This document shows, piece by piece, positions 18,668 to 28,400 of a stretch of DNA of 64,000 bases. Source of the stretch: Mangrovibrevibacter kandeliae (GTDB taxonomy: Bacteria; Pseudomonadota; Alphaproteobacteria; Rhizobiales; Rhizobiaceae); contig NZ_JANIFJ010000001.1 of assembly GCF_024519155.1 (NCBI RefSeq), positions 62,001 to 126,000 on the forward strand. The letters run 5' to 3'. Numbering within the stretch: position 1 is the stretch's first letter; each line of letters opens with the position of its first letter. A program made the position numbers and the translations under genes. The notes under the pieces were generated by a model. It was not told the DNA's origin, ran no database searches, and worked only from the letters and a program-made list of their open reading frames with translations.

Positions 18668-19633
18668 ATGACACGGCACCTTCGGGCATGCGCGGTGCGG
18701 CGGATCCTCGTGGCTGCAGCGGTCGGGCTCGCGCTCGCCGCACCCGCGGCGGGACGAGCGCAGGCATCTGCTGAGCGTACCGGCGACGCTGCGCCCGGGG
18801 AGACCGCACCCGCCGACGCCGCGTCGAAACTCAACCCTTCGTCGCCGCCCGCCGCCAGGCCGGCACCCCTCGACACCGGCGGAATCTGCGACCTGATCCA
18901 GGCGAACGCCCGTGCGACCGGGATGACACCGGCCTTCTTCGCACGGCTGATCTGGAAGGAGAGCCGCTTCGACATTGCCGCCCTGTCGCCGGTCGGCGCC
19001 CAGGGCATCGCCCAGTTCATGCCCTATACGGCCCGTGAACGCGGACTTTCCAATCCCTACGACGCGGTCGAAGCGATCCGCCACTCGGCGCTCTACCTCA
19101 AGGACCTGCACGACGAGCTCGGCAACTGGGGGCTGGCGGCAGCGGCCTACAACGGCGGCATCAACCGCGTGAAGGCCTGGCTCGACGACGAGGCGACGCT
19201 CGCCGCCGAAACGGAGGACTATGTCCTTTCCATCGCCGCTCATCCGGTGGACTGGTTCCGCGAGGCCGGCCATGAGGTCGAGCTGAAGCCGCTCGAGGCC
19301 GGCACGCCGTTTGCGGAGGCGTGCCGCAAGCTTCCGGTGATGAAGACGCGGTCGGTCTTCGCGTCGGTGGACACGGCTCCGATGCAGCCCTGGGGCGTGC
19401 AGGTGGCGGGTCACTTCAGCCAGTCGGTGGCGATGAAGATGTTCCGCCACGCCCAGAGCGCCTATCCTGCGGTGCTGTCGGGCAGAAAGCCGATCGTCAT
19501 GCGCGAGCGCAACGGCATGGCCCGCCGCTCGATCTGGGCCGTACGGGTCGGCGCCGACACGCGCGGCGAGGCGAATGCGCTCTGCGATCGCTTGCGCGGC
19601 GCCGGCGGCGCCTGCGCCGTCTACAAGAACTGA
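18668..19633 (+). CDS. Periplasmic lytic transglycosylase with SPOR-like tail
   Basis: This 321-aa secreted protein begins with a signal peptide (residues ~1-33, ILVAAAVGLALAAPAAG then RAQA). A Pro/Ala-rich linker follows, then an SLT (family 1) domain: catalytic Glu in WKESRFD, GAQGIAQFMPYTA, and AAAYNGGINRV. The last ~70 residues (IWAVRVGADTRGEANALC) resemble a SPOR-type peptidoglycan-binding end. Such enzymes cleave the MurNAc-GlcNAc bond during wall turnover or assembly of envelope machines. The start at ATG 18668, 50 nt after ispG, gives a clean signal peptide. It converges with the prenyl synthase gene. Confidence 0.85.
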   Translation: MTRHLRACAVRRILVAAAVGLALAAPAAGRAQASAERTGDAAPGETAPADAASKLNPSSPPAARPAPLDTGGICDLIQANARATGMTPAFFARLIWKESRFDIAALSPVGAQGIAQFMPYTARERGLSNPYDAVEAIRHSALYLKDLHDELGNWGLAAAAYNGGINRVKAWLDDEATLAAETEDYVLSIAAHPVDWFREAGHEVELKPLEAGTPFAEACRKLPVMKTRSVFASVDTAPMQPWGVQVAGHFSQSVAMKMFRHAQSAYPAVLSGRKPIVMRERNGMARRSIWAVRVGADTRGEANALCDRLRGAGGACAVYKN

Positions 19634-19685
19634 GGCGCCCGGACGCTTCGGCGCGGCTTTCCGGCCGCCCCGCGCGCGGCCGGCG

Positions 19686-20585
19686 TCAGCGCTGGCGCCA
19701 GGCGACGAAGCGCATCGCCTCGAGCAGCGTGGCCGCCTTGTCGCCATATGGGGCCAGCACCTCCTCGGCCTCGCCGACGAGCGCGTCCAGCCGCTGGACG
19801 GCCCAGTCCCGGCCGTGCAGGGCCGACAGCGTCTGCTTGCCGCGCGCCTGATCCTTGCCGGTCGCCTTGCCGAGCGAGGTCGCATCGCCGGTCTCGTCGA
19901 GGAGGTCGTCGGCGAGCTGGAAGGCGAGGCCGCAGATCTCGCCGAAGCGGCGCAGACGCTTGCGATCCTCGTCCGGCGCGTCGGCGACCACCGCGCCCGC
20001 CTCGCAGGCGAATGCGATCAGCGCGCCGGTCTTCATCGCCTGCATGCGGGTGATCTCGAGTTCGCTCTGGCGATGCGTCGGCGTTGCGACGTCCAGCATC
20101 TGACCCCCCACCATGCCGGGCGCGCCGGCGCGCTTGGCCAGCATCGCGACGAGCTTGACGCGGATTTGCGGCGCGAGGCTCTCCATCGCCCCGACCATGC
20201 CGAAGCCGAGGGTCAGCAGCGCGTCGCCGGCGAGGATCGCCGTCGCCTCGTCATAGGCCTTGTGCACCGTCGGCTGGCCGCGGCGCAGGTCGTCGTCGTC
20301 CATCGCCGGCAGGTCGTCGTGGATCAGCGAGTAGGAGTGGATGCACTCGAGCGCCGCACCGATCTGGAGCGCGCTGCGCGCATCGGCGCCGAACAGTTTT
20401 GCGGCCTCGACCACGAGAAACGGGCGCAGCCGCTTGCCGCCGTTGAGCACGCCATGGCGCATGGCGTTGAGGAGACGATGCGGAGTGCCGGCGACCAACT
20501 GGTGGGAGCCCAGAACATCGTCGAGAACACTTCCGACCGCCTTGGCGACGTCATCCAATTTTGTTTCGAGAGCCGATTGATTCAT
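19686..20585 (-). CDS. ispA: Farnesyl/geranyl diphosphate synthase (polyprenyl synthetase)
   Basis: This 299-aa trans-isoprenyl diphosphate synthase condenses IPP with allylic diphosphates in the cytosol. The two Asp-rich motifs are visible: DDLPAMDDDDLRRG (first, with the two-residue insertion of bacterial type-II FPP synthases) and FQLADDLLDETGD (second). GGKRLRPFLV binds IPP. Length fits IspA rather than long-chain synthases. The product length cannot be settled by eye; C15 is most likely. The ATG at 20585 is preceded by GGGAGGAAT on the minus strand. mtgA diverges from it. Confidence 0.9.
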   Translation of the reverse strand: MNQSALETKLDDVAKAVGSVLDDVLGSHQLVAGTPHRLLNAMRHGVLNGGKRLRPFLVVEAAKLFGADARSALQIGAALECIHSYSLIHDDLPAMDDDDLRRGQPTVHKAYDEATAILAGDALLTLGFGMVGAMESLAPQIRVKLVAMLAKRAGAPGMVGGQMLDVATPTHRQSELEITRMQAMKTGALIAFACEAGAVVADAPDEDRKRLRRFGEICGLAFQLADDLLDETGDATSLGKATGKDQARGKQTLSALHGRDWAVQRLDALVGEAEEVLAPYGDKAATLLEAMRFVAWRQR

Positions 20586-20753
20586 GGTGTCGTATCATTC
20601 CTCCCGCCAGTAGTGCTTCGTCTGACTTATTTTCGCGGATAGGCTGTCGCGAATGAGCTGGCGGCATTGCACCTTGATTTTAGCGCCGATAAGTAAAGGC
20701 GGCCCTTCTCCATTCCGCGCGGACGCGGCCTTTTGCCGAAACAGATCTTAGGC

Positions 20754-21440
20754 ATGTTCGGACGGACTTTGCGCATTGCCGCAATGGTGCTGGCCTGTCT
20801 GGTCGCCGTACCGCTGGTGCTGGTGCCGGTGTATGCGATTCCGGCCGTGCATCCGGTTTCGACGCTGATGCTCTACGACCACTTCACCTTCCAGGACAGC
20901 GAGCGCGTCTGGGTGAGGCTCGATGCGATCGCGCCGGTGCTGGTCTATTCGGTGATGATGTCGGAGGACGGTCGCTTCTGCGAGCATGACGGGATCGACT
21001 GGGGCGCGATGTCGGAGGTGGTCGACGCGGCCGCGTCGGGTGAGGCGACCCGCGGCGCCTCGACGATCACGATGCAGACCATGAAGAACCTCTTCCTCTG
21101 GACCAGCCGCTCCTATGTGCGCAAGGTGCTGGAAGCGCCGCTCGCCCTCTATGCCGACGCCATCCTGTCGAAGCGGCGCCTGATCGAGATCTATCTCAAC
21201 ATCGTCGAATGGGACGAGGGCGTGTACGGCGTCGAGGCTGCCGCGCAGCACTACTTCAAGGTTCCGGCCTCGCGGCTGACACCCCGCCAGGCGGCGCTTC
21301 TGGCGGTGACCCTGCCGGCGCCCCAGAGCCGCAACCCGGCCAAGCCCGGGCGCGGCCTGTCGCGGCTGGCCCGCACCATCGAGGCCCGCGCCCGCGCCTC
21401 GGGCGACTATGTCGGCTGCGTGAAGAGCGCGAGTCGCTGA
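20754..21440 (+). CDS. mtgA: Monofunctional biosynthetic peptidoglycan transglycosylase
   Basis: This 228-aa inner-membrane GT51 enzyme polymerises lipid II into glycan strands. One N-terminal helix ([20 protein letters not shown]) anchors the periplasmic domain. GT51 signatures are present: [14 protein letters not shown] (catalytic Glu), [17 protein letters not shown] and [29 protein letters not shown] chose ATG 20754; a TTG seven codons upstream is also open. It lies ~210 bp upstream of rpmF, a neighbourhood common in Rhizobiales. Confidence 0.93.
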   Translation: MFGRTLRIAAMVLACLVAVPLVLVPVYAIPAVHPVSTLMLYDHFTFQDSERVWVRLDAIAPVLVYSVMMSEDGRFCEHDGIDWGAMSEVVDAAASGEATRGASTITMQTMKNLFLWTSRSYVRKVLEAPLALYADAILSKRRLIEIYLNIVEWDEGVYGVEAAAQHYFKVPASRLTPRQAALLAVTLPAPQSRNPAKPGRGLSRLARTIEARARASGDYVGCVKSASR

Positions 21441-21651
21441 CGTTGAACCGTCCCGGGCCTTTTCAACCGCGCATGGGTTTGCTATGGGCACGCGCAATTC
21501 CCGTCATAGCGCGGTCATGGTCGAACGTTGCGCGGAGACGCCATCCGGCGCGCGACCGCTGGCAGCGTCAGGCTCTGCGGCCGGACCGGGGATCACAAGG
21601 ATCGATCGGGCGTCGCCGAGGCGGGGCCGCAGGAATGCACGGAGCAGGACC

Positions 21652-21837
21652 ATGGCAGTACCCAAACGCAAGACCTCGCCCTCCAAGCGCGGCATGCGCC
21701 GTTCGGCGGATGCGCTGACGGCGCCGACCTACATCGAGGACAAGAACACCGGCGAGCTGCGCCGCCCGCACCACGTCGACCTGAAGACCGGCATGTATCG
21801 CGGCCGCCAGGTCCTCACGGTCAAGGACAAGGCCTGA
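21652..21837 (+). CDS. rpmF: 50S ribosomal protein L32
   Basis: This is a 61-aa ribosomal protein. The conserved start [20 protein letters not shown] and the [15 protein letters not shown] end are those of Alphaproteobacterial L32. The alphaproteobacterial version lacks the four Cys zinc site, as here. ATG 21652 follows a GGAGCAGG ribosome site. The gene is monocistronic: mtgA ends 211 bp upstream and a strong hairpin terminator lies 37 bp downstream. Confidence 0.97.
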   Translation: MAVPKRKTSPSKRGMRRSADALTAPTYIEDKNTGELRRPHHVDLKTGMYRGRQVLTVKDKA

Positions 21838-21874
21838 CACCACCGTTCCGGTCTGGTGCCGGAACTGGAAATGG

Positions 21875-21902
21875 AAAAGGCCGGGCTGACGCCCGGCCTT
21901 TT
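21875..21902. terminator. Bidirectional rho-independent terminator
   Basis: A perfect 12-bp stem AAAAGGCCGGGC / GCCCGGCCTTTT with a 4-nt loop (TGAC). The T run on one strand and A run on the other let it serve both rpmF (plus) and phaR (minus). Confidence 0.88.
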
Positions 21903-21959
21903 CGCTTTGTGGCGATTGCTCGAAGCGGCGTCGCGACCCTCCCGGCGCGACGACTCGGG

Positions 21960-22553
21960 TCAGCCCGGCTTGCGCTTGTCCATCTCCTCGAGGCGGCGCT
22001 GCATGGCATCGATCTGCTGGCGCATCGCCGCAAGGTCGTCGGGCGAGCCTCCGGCGCTCTCTGTCCCGCGTCCGCCTTCGGTGCGTGGCATGGCGCCCGC
22101 CATGAAGGGGTTGAACATCGTCATCGCCTGGCGGAACAGCTCGGTGTTGCGGCGCACCTGGGCTTCCATCAGCTGCATCGGCGACTGGCCGACGCTGTCC
22201 TTCATCTGATCGCGCCAGTTTTCCTGCTCGCGCGCCAGCGCCGACATCGACTGCTCCAGATAGCTCGGGATCACCATCTGCATCTGGTCGCCGTAGAAGC
22301 GGATCAGCTGCCGCAGGAAGGCGATCGGCATCAGGTTCTGCCCGCCCTTGTTCTCCTGTTCGAAGATGATCTGCGTCAGGACGGAGTGGGTGATGTCCTC
22401 GCCCGTCTTGGCGTCCTGAACCACGAATTCCTCGTTCCGCTTCACCATGGCCGCGAGATTTTCCAGCGTCACGTAGGTGCTGGTGCCGGTGTTGTAGAGC
22501 CGCCGGTTCGCGTACTTCTTTATGACGGTGACGGTGTCCGCCGCTTTGGCCAT
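21960..22553 (-). CDS. phaR: Polyhydroxyalkanoate synthesis repressor PhaR
   Basis: This 197-aa DNA-binding regulator of PHB metabolism binds both PHB granules and target promoters, repressing phasin genes and often itself. The PHB/PHA accumulation regulator N-terminus is clear: VIKKYANRRLYNTGTSTYVT, then a second conserved part ITHSVLTQIIFEQENKGGQN. The C-terminal half is helical and Met/Gln-rich (MRQQIDAMQRRLEEMDKRK), a likely oligomerisation helix. ATG 22553 gives the normal start; the open frame upstream is not conserved in type. It is divergent from phaA, with 255 bp between, as in many Rhizobiales. Confidence 0.93.
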   Translation of the reverse strand: MAKAADTVTVIKKYANRRLYNTGTSTYVTLENLAAMVKRNEEFVVQDAKTGEDITHSVLTQIIFEQENKGGQNLMPIAFLRQLIRFYGDQMQMVIPSYLEQSMSALAREQENWRDQMKDSVGQSPMQLMEAQVRRNTELFRQAMTMFNPFMAGAMPRTEGGRGTESAGGSPDDLAAMRQQIDAMQRRLEEMDKRKPG

Positions 22554-22808
22554 GGCTCGCCCTCCTACGCTGAGCTCTTGCGGTGCGTCTTTGTGTTGCG
22601 CCCGCGCACAAACCATAGGCACAAAAGCAATGCCACGCCAACGGCGGTGCATCATCGGCTGACGCGCCGCGGCTCCGGCAGTATGTATTAGCGAGTGGCG
22701 GCGCCGGTCGGCGTCGCATCCGGTTTGACTTCGGCGACCCGCCTCGGCGACAACAACCATGACGCGTCGGGCGGACGGGCGCCAGACGCAGCAGCGGGAG
22801 GAAAGTCC

Positions 22809-23993
22809 ATGACCAACGGACAGTCAGTCGTCATCGCCGGCGCCGCGCGCACCCCGGTCGGCGCCTTCAACGGCGCGTTCGCCTCGGTCCCGGCGCATGA
22901 ACTCGGCGCCACCGCCATCCGCGAGGCGCTGGCGCGCGCGGGTGTCGCGGCCGGCGAGGTGGACGAGGTCATCATGGGCCAGATTCTGACCGCCGCAGAG
23001 GGCCAGAACCCGGCGCGGCAGGCGGCAATGGCCGCCGGCTGCCCGAAGGAGACCACCGCCTGGGGCCTCAACCAGCTCTGCGGCTCGGGCCTGCGCGCCG
23101 TGGCGATCGGCCTGCAACAGATCCTGACCGGCGACGCCGAGATCATCGTGGCCGGCGGCCAGGAGTCGATGTCGATGGCGCCGCACGCGGCGCATCTGCG
23201 CCAGGGGCAGAAGATGGGCGACCTCGCGATGGTCGACACCATGCTGAAGGACGGCTTGATCGACGCCTTCAACGGATACCACATGGGCATCACCGCCGAG
23301 AACGTCTCGCGCCAGTGGCAGATCACCCGCGATCAGCAGGACGAGTTCGCCGTCGCCTCGCAGAACAAGGCCGAGGCGGCGCAGGCGGCGGGCCGCTTCA
23401 AGGACGAGATCGTCGCCTTCACGGTCAAGGGGCGCAAGGGCCATACGGTCGTCGAGGCCGACGAGTACATCAAGCCGGGCACCACCCTCGACAGGGTGGC
23501 CAAGCTCCGCCCGGCCTTCGACAAGGAAGGCTCGGTGACCGCCGCCAACGCCTCCGGCATCAACGATGGCGCCGCCGCCGCCGTGCTGATGCGCGAGAGC
23601 GAGGCCGAGCGTCGGGGCATCCGGCCGCTGGCGCGGATCGTCTCCTGGGCGACCGCCGGTGTCGATCCGGCGGTCATGGGCACCGGCCCGATCCCCGCCT
23701 CGCGCCGGGCACTCGAGAAGGCCGGCTGGTCAGTCGGCGACCTCGACCTCGTGGAGGCCAACGAGGCCTTCGCCGCGCAGGCCTGCGCGGTCAACAAGGA
23801 GCTCGGCTGGAATCCCGACATCGTCAACGTCAATGGCGGAGCGATCGCCATCGGCCATCCGATCGGCGCCTCGGGCGCGCGCATCCTCAACACGCTCCTG
23901 TTCGAGATGAAGCGCCGCGGGGCGAAGAAGGGCCTTGCGACGCTCTGCATCGGCGGCGGCATGGGGGTCGCCATGTGCCTCGAGGGGCTCTGA
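22809..23993 (+). CDS. phaA: Acetyl-CoA acetyltransferase (beta-ketothiolase)
   Basis: This 394-aa biosynthetic thiolase condenses two acetyl-CoA to acetoacetyl-CoA, the first PHB step. Catalytic residues are in [11 protein letters not shown] (nucleophile Cys ~91), [18 protein letters not shown] (His) and [16 protein letters not shown] (second Cys). The start ATG 22809 follows a GGGAGGAAA ribosome site at ideal spacing and precedes the family N-terminus ([15 protein letters not shown]). phaB follows 175 bp downstream. The divergent phaR gene is the probable regulator. Confidence 0.95.
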   Translation: MTNGQSVVIAGAARTPVGAFNGAFASVPAHELGATAIREALARAGVAAGEVDEVIMGQILTAAEGQNPARQAAMAAGCPKETTAWGLNQLCGSGLRAVAIGLQQILTGDAEIIVAGGQESMSMAPHAAHLRQGQKMGDLAMVDTMLKDGLIDAFNGYHMGITAENVSRQWQITRDQQDEFAVASQNKAEAAQAAGRFKDEIVAFTVKGRKGHTVVEADEYIKPGTTLDRVAKLRPAFDKEGSVTAANASGINDGAAAAVLMRESEAERRGIRPLARIVSWATAGVDPAVMGTGPIPASRRALEKAGWSVGDLDLVEANEAFAAQACAVNKELGWNPDIVNVNGGAIAIGHPIGASGARILNTLLFEMKRRGAKKGLATLCIGGGMGVAMCLEGL

Positions 23994-24168
23994 CGCCACG
24001 GGGTGTCGACCCGCCGCCGCGGGGGCTGCACGACCGCCGGGCGAGAGCGACCCGCGCGCCGGGAAGGCCTCAATGGGTGCGACGCGGTAGCGGCACGCTT
24101 CTTGCCCGTCAGGTAGCGCGACATGGAGTGACCGGTACAAGGTCACCCGAACACAGGGAGGACGCAGG

Positions 24169-24894
24169 ATGGGTCGGGTTGCGATCGTGACCGGAGGAAC
24201 CCGTGGCATCGGCGCCGCAATCGCCGTGGCGCTGCAGTCGGCAGGATATCGGGTGGCTTCCAGCTATGCGGGCAACGAACAGGCCGCCGAGGCCTTCCGT
24301 GTCGAGACAGGCATCTCCGTCTACCGCTGGGACGTGTCGAGCTTTGACGCCTGTGCGGAGGGCGTCGCGCGGGTCGAGGCCGATCTCGGTCCGATCGAGG
24401 TGCTCATCAACAACGCCGGGGTCACCAAGGACACGATGTTCCACAAGATGACCCCGGAGCACTGGCACGCCGTCATCGACACCAACCTCACCGGGCTGTT
24501 CAACATGACCCGGCAGGTGTGGGAGGGGATGCGGACCCGCGGCTTCGGCCGGATCGTCAACATCTCCTCGATCAACGGTCAGAAGGGGCAGGCGGGCCAG
24601 GCCAACTATGCGGCGGCCAAGGCCGGCGAGATCGGCTTCACCAAGTCGCTGGCGCTCGAGGGCGCATCCAAGGGAATCACCGTCAACGCCGTCTGCCCCG
24701 GCTACGTCGCCACGGAGATGGTGAGCGCGATCCCGCAAGAGGTGCTCGACCGGAAGATCCTGCCGCACATCCCGGTGGGTCGCCTCGGCCAGCCGGGCGA
24801 GGTGGCGCGCTGCGTCCTGTTCCTCGCCTCCGACGACTCCGGCTACATCACCGGCTCGACCCTGTCGGCCAATGGGGGTCAATACTTGGTCTGA
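24169..24894 (+). CDS. phaB: Acetoacetyl-CoA reductase
   Basis: This 241-aa SDR enzyme reduces acetoacetyl-CoA to (R)-3-hydroxybutyryl-CoA with NADPH, the second PHB step. The cofactor motif is TGGTRGIGAAI, NNAG is at ~84-87, and the catalytic set is Ser in NISSINGQKGQ and Tyr-Lys in YAAAKAG. The PhaB-specific SSINGQ.GQ.GQ region around the active site supports PhaB over FabG. GGGAGGACGCAGG precedes ATG 24169. phaC is not in the window. Confidence 0.94.
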   Translation: MGRVAIVTGGTRGIGAAIAVALQSAGYRVASSYAGNEQAAEAFRVETGISVYRWDVSSFDACAEGVARVEADLGPIEVLINNAGVTKDTMFHKMTPEHWHAVIDTNLTGLFNMTRQVWEGMRTRGFGRIVNISSINGQKGQAGQANYAAAKAGEIGFTKSLALEGASKGITVNAVCPGYVATEMVSAIPQEVLDRKILPHIPVGRLGQPGEVARCVLFLASDDSGYITGSTLSANGGQYLV

Positions 24895-25005
24895 TCGCGG
24901 CGACGTGCGCTGCCGCCGCTTCGATGCGAGGAACTTCGGCAGCTTCCGGGAGTTCACAGGCCGATTAGGCCATTGGCTCTAGGAAGAAGTCAGGGAGTGC
25001 CCGTC

Positions 25006-25350
25006 ATGTACAAGAAGACATTGATTGCCGGTCTGGCGCTTGCCGTCGCCTCGACTGCCGTCCTGCCGGCGCTTGCCCAGGACATCGTCATCGGCAAGGA
25101 CGGCGTGCGCCTCCTCGATCCGCGCCGCGACGATCATCGTGGTCCGCCGCCTCCGGGACGGGATCGCCGTCCGCCGCGCGAGATCAGCGAGAACGACGCC
25201 GTCCGTATCGCTCGGCGCCAGGGCATGCGCGACATTGACGAGGTGCGACGCGTGCGCAACATCTACCGCGTGGACGGCTTCGACCGTCGCGGCGATGACA
25301 TCCGGGTCGACGTCGACCGCTACAGCGGCGAAGTCGTCGCGGTCCGCTGA
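25006..25350 (+). CDS. Secreted PepSY-like small protein
   Basis: This 114-aa exported protein starts with a signal peptide (MYKKTLIAGLALAVASTAVLP... then LAQ as cleavage site, ~residue 25). A basic Pro/Arg/His-rich linker (RRDDHRGPPPPGRDRRP) follows. The last ~55 residues form a PepSY-like domain with a helix (ENDAVRIARRQGM) and antiparallel strands ending in VDVDRYSGEVVAVR. PepSY domains are thought to modulate peptidases or bind envelope ligands; the function here is unknown. ATG 25006 has a GGGAG ribosome site. It sits alone between phaB and the helicase gene. Confidence 0.7.
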   Translation: MYKKTLIAGLALAVASTAVLPALAQDIVIGKDGVRLLDPRRDDHRGPPPPGRDRRPPREISENDAVRIARRQGMRDIDEVRRVRNIYRVDGFDRRGDDIRVDVDRYSGEVVAVR

Positions 25351-25374
25351 TCCCCGCGGCCCACTGTTCATAAG

Positions 25375-25405
25375 AGGCCGTCCGGTCTTGCCGGGCGGCC
25401 TTTTT
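25375..25405 (+). terminator. Rho-independent terminator
   Basis: An 11-bp stem (AGGCCGTCCGG / CCGGGCGGCCT, one G-T wobble), a 5-nt loop and a TTTTT run, 24 bp after the PepSY-like gene. Confidence 0.88.
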
Positions 25406-25479
25406 CTGTGACAGCGGTGACCGTCGCGGTGGATCGCGCGTTTGCGTTTCGTCCGTCCGGTCCCACCTATGCTCCAGAC

Positions 25480-28400
25480 ATGATGGACGCACACCTTCCT
25501 TCTCAGTCGCATCTTCACGACGCAGCGTTCGAGGGCCGTGGTGTCACTGCGGTGCTGGGGCCGACCAACACCGGCAAGACCTTTCTCGCGATCGAGCGGA
25601 TGGTCGCCCACTCCAGCGGCGTGATCGGCCTGCCGCTGCGGCTGTTGGCGCGGGAGGTCTATCAGCGGGTGGTGGAGCGGGTCGGCCCCGGCGCCGTCTC
25701 GCTGATCACCGGCGAAGAGAAGATCAAGCCTCCGAACGCGCGCTATTCCGTGTGCACCGTCGAGGCGATGCCGCGCGATCCCGGCACCGCCTTCGTCGCG
25801 ATCGACGAGGTGCAGCTGGCGGCCGACCTGGAGCGCGGCCACGTCTTCACCGACCGCATCCTGCACACGCGCGGACGCGAGGAGACGCTGCTGCTCGGCG
25901 CCGGCACGATGCGCGGCGTCCTCGAGCAACTGCTCAAGGGCCTCTCGGTCGTCACGCGGCCGCGCATGTCGAACCTCTTCTACGATGGCGCCAGGAAGAT
26001 CACCCGGCTGCCGCGCCGCACGGCGATCGTCGCGTTCTCGGCCGAGGAGGTCTACGCGATCGCGGAGCTCATCCGCCGGCAGCGGGGCGGCGCGGCGGTG
26101 GTCCTCGGCGCGCTCAGCCCGCGGACCCGCAACGCTCAGGTCGAACTCTATCAGGCCGGCGAGGTCGACTTTCTGGTCGCCACCGACGCGATCGGGATGG
26201 GCCTCAATCTCGATCTCGACCATGTCGCCTTCGCCCAGGACTGGAAATACGACGGCTTCCAGTACCGCAGGCTCGCGCCTGCCGAGCTCGGCCAGATCGC
26301 CGGGCGCGCCGGCCGCCACGTGCGCGACGGCACCTTCGGCGTCACCGGCCAGGTCGATCCCTTCGAGCCGGAGATCGTCGAGGCCCTCGAAGCCCACGCC
26401 TTCCAGCCCGTGCGCACGGTGCAGTGGCGCAGCCGCGATCTCGACTTCGGCTCGATCGACCGCCTCAAGGCGAGCCTGGACCGCGTGCCGCCCGTCGGCG
26501 CACTGACGCGCGCGCTGCCTGCGGTCGACCAGCGGGCGCTTGAGTTCCTGTCCCGCGATCGCGACGTGGTGGAGCGCGCCACCGACGCACGCCGCGTGGA
26601 GCTGCTCTGGGAGGCATGCAAGCTTCCCGACTACCGTCGCATCGCGCCGGCCCAGCATGCGGAGATCATCGCGTCGATCTATGCCGACCTCGTCGCCCAC
26701 GGCCATGTGTCGGAAGACTACATGGCCGCGCAGGTGCGCCGCGCCGACCGGACCGAGGGGGACATCGACACGCTCTCCCAGCGTATCGCCGAAATCCGCA
26801 CCTGGACCTACATCTCGCATCGTCCGGGCTGGCTGGCCGATCCGACACACTGGCAGGAAAACACCCGGAGCATCGAAGACCGTCTGTCCGACGCACTGCA
26901 TGACCGGTTGACGAAACGCTTCGTTGATCGCAGGACAAGCGTCTTGATGAAGCGGCTGAGAGAGAACGCGCTCATGGAAGCTGAGATTGCCGGCGACGGC
27001 AGCGTGATGGTGGAGGGCCATCACGTCGGCGAGCTGCAGGGATTCCGGTTCACGCCGGATTCGAAGGCCGACGGACAGGACGCCAAGGCCGTCCGCGCCG
27101 CCGCTCAGAAGGCGCTGGCCGGCGAGTTCGACACCCGGGCCGAGCGTTTCGCCAATGCCCCGAACGGCGACCTGGCCCTCGGCTCGGATGGGCTGCTGCG
27201 CTGGCTCGGCGCCCCCATCGCCGCGCTGACATCCGGCGAGGACCCGCTGAAGCCGCGCGCGGTGCTGTTCGCCGACGAGCAGCTGACGGGTCCGTCGCGC
27301 GATAAGGTCGCAGCGCGCGCCGATCGGTTCCTGACCTACCAGGTGTCGACGCTTCTGAAGCCGCTGGTCGATCTGAAGTCCGGTGACGGTCTCGAAGGCA
27401 CGGCCAAGGGACTCGGCTACCGGCTGGCGGAATCCTACGGGCTGATCCAGCGCCGCGAGGTCGCCGAGGAGGTCCGCTCGCTCGACCAGGATGCGCGGGC
27501 GGCCCTGCGCAAGCTCGGCGTGCGCTTCGGCGCCTACCACATCTTCGTTCCCGCGCTGATCAAGCCCGCGCCTGCAGGTCTCCTGACCCTGCTCTGGGCG
27601 ATCGCCAGTGACGGCCGCGAGAAGCCGGGCTTCGGTGACGTGACGCAGCTACTGGCGACCGGCCGCACCTCGGTCGCGCCCGATCCCGCCTTCGATCCGA
27701 TCTTCTACCCGCTCGCCGGCTACCGCGTGCTCGGCCGCCGCGCCGTGCGGGTGGACATCCTGGAGCGCCTCGCCGACCTGATCCGTCCGGCGCTCGCCTG
27801 GAAGCCCGGCACCGGCCGGCGGCCGGACGGGGCCTATAACGGCCGCGAGTTCATCGTCACGCCGGCGATGATGTCGATCCTCGGCGCGACCGCCGAGGAC
27901 ATGGACGAGATCCTCAAGGGCCTCGGCTATCGCGCGCAGACCGTCGACAACGCCGAGGTGCAGAAGCTCCTCGCCGAACAGGATGCGGCGGCGGTCGCAG
28001 CGGAGTCCGCGAAGGCAGCGCAGACCGCAGAGGCTGCGCCTGCCTCGGCGGCTCAGGGCGGCGGCGATGCCGTCGCAACCGAGGCCGTGACCGCGGGCGG
28101 CGCAGAAGATGCGGCGGAGCCCCCGACGAGTGCGGTCGCGCCGGATGCACTGGACGCCGCGCCGGCGGCCGATGCGGCGCCGACTTCGGGTGACGAGGCT
28201 GATGGGCTCGATCCAGCCGTCGTCCCGCCGACCGATCCGACCGCCGAGCCGACCGAGACGACCGCTGCGACTGCCGAAACCCCGGCGACCGTGACGACCC
28301 CGCCTCCCGCCGAGGCCGAACCGGCGACGTCCGCCGTCGAGGCTGAGCCCGCCGAGGCTCCTTCGGCCGTTTCCGAACCCGCATCCGAAGCTGTCGCGTC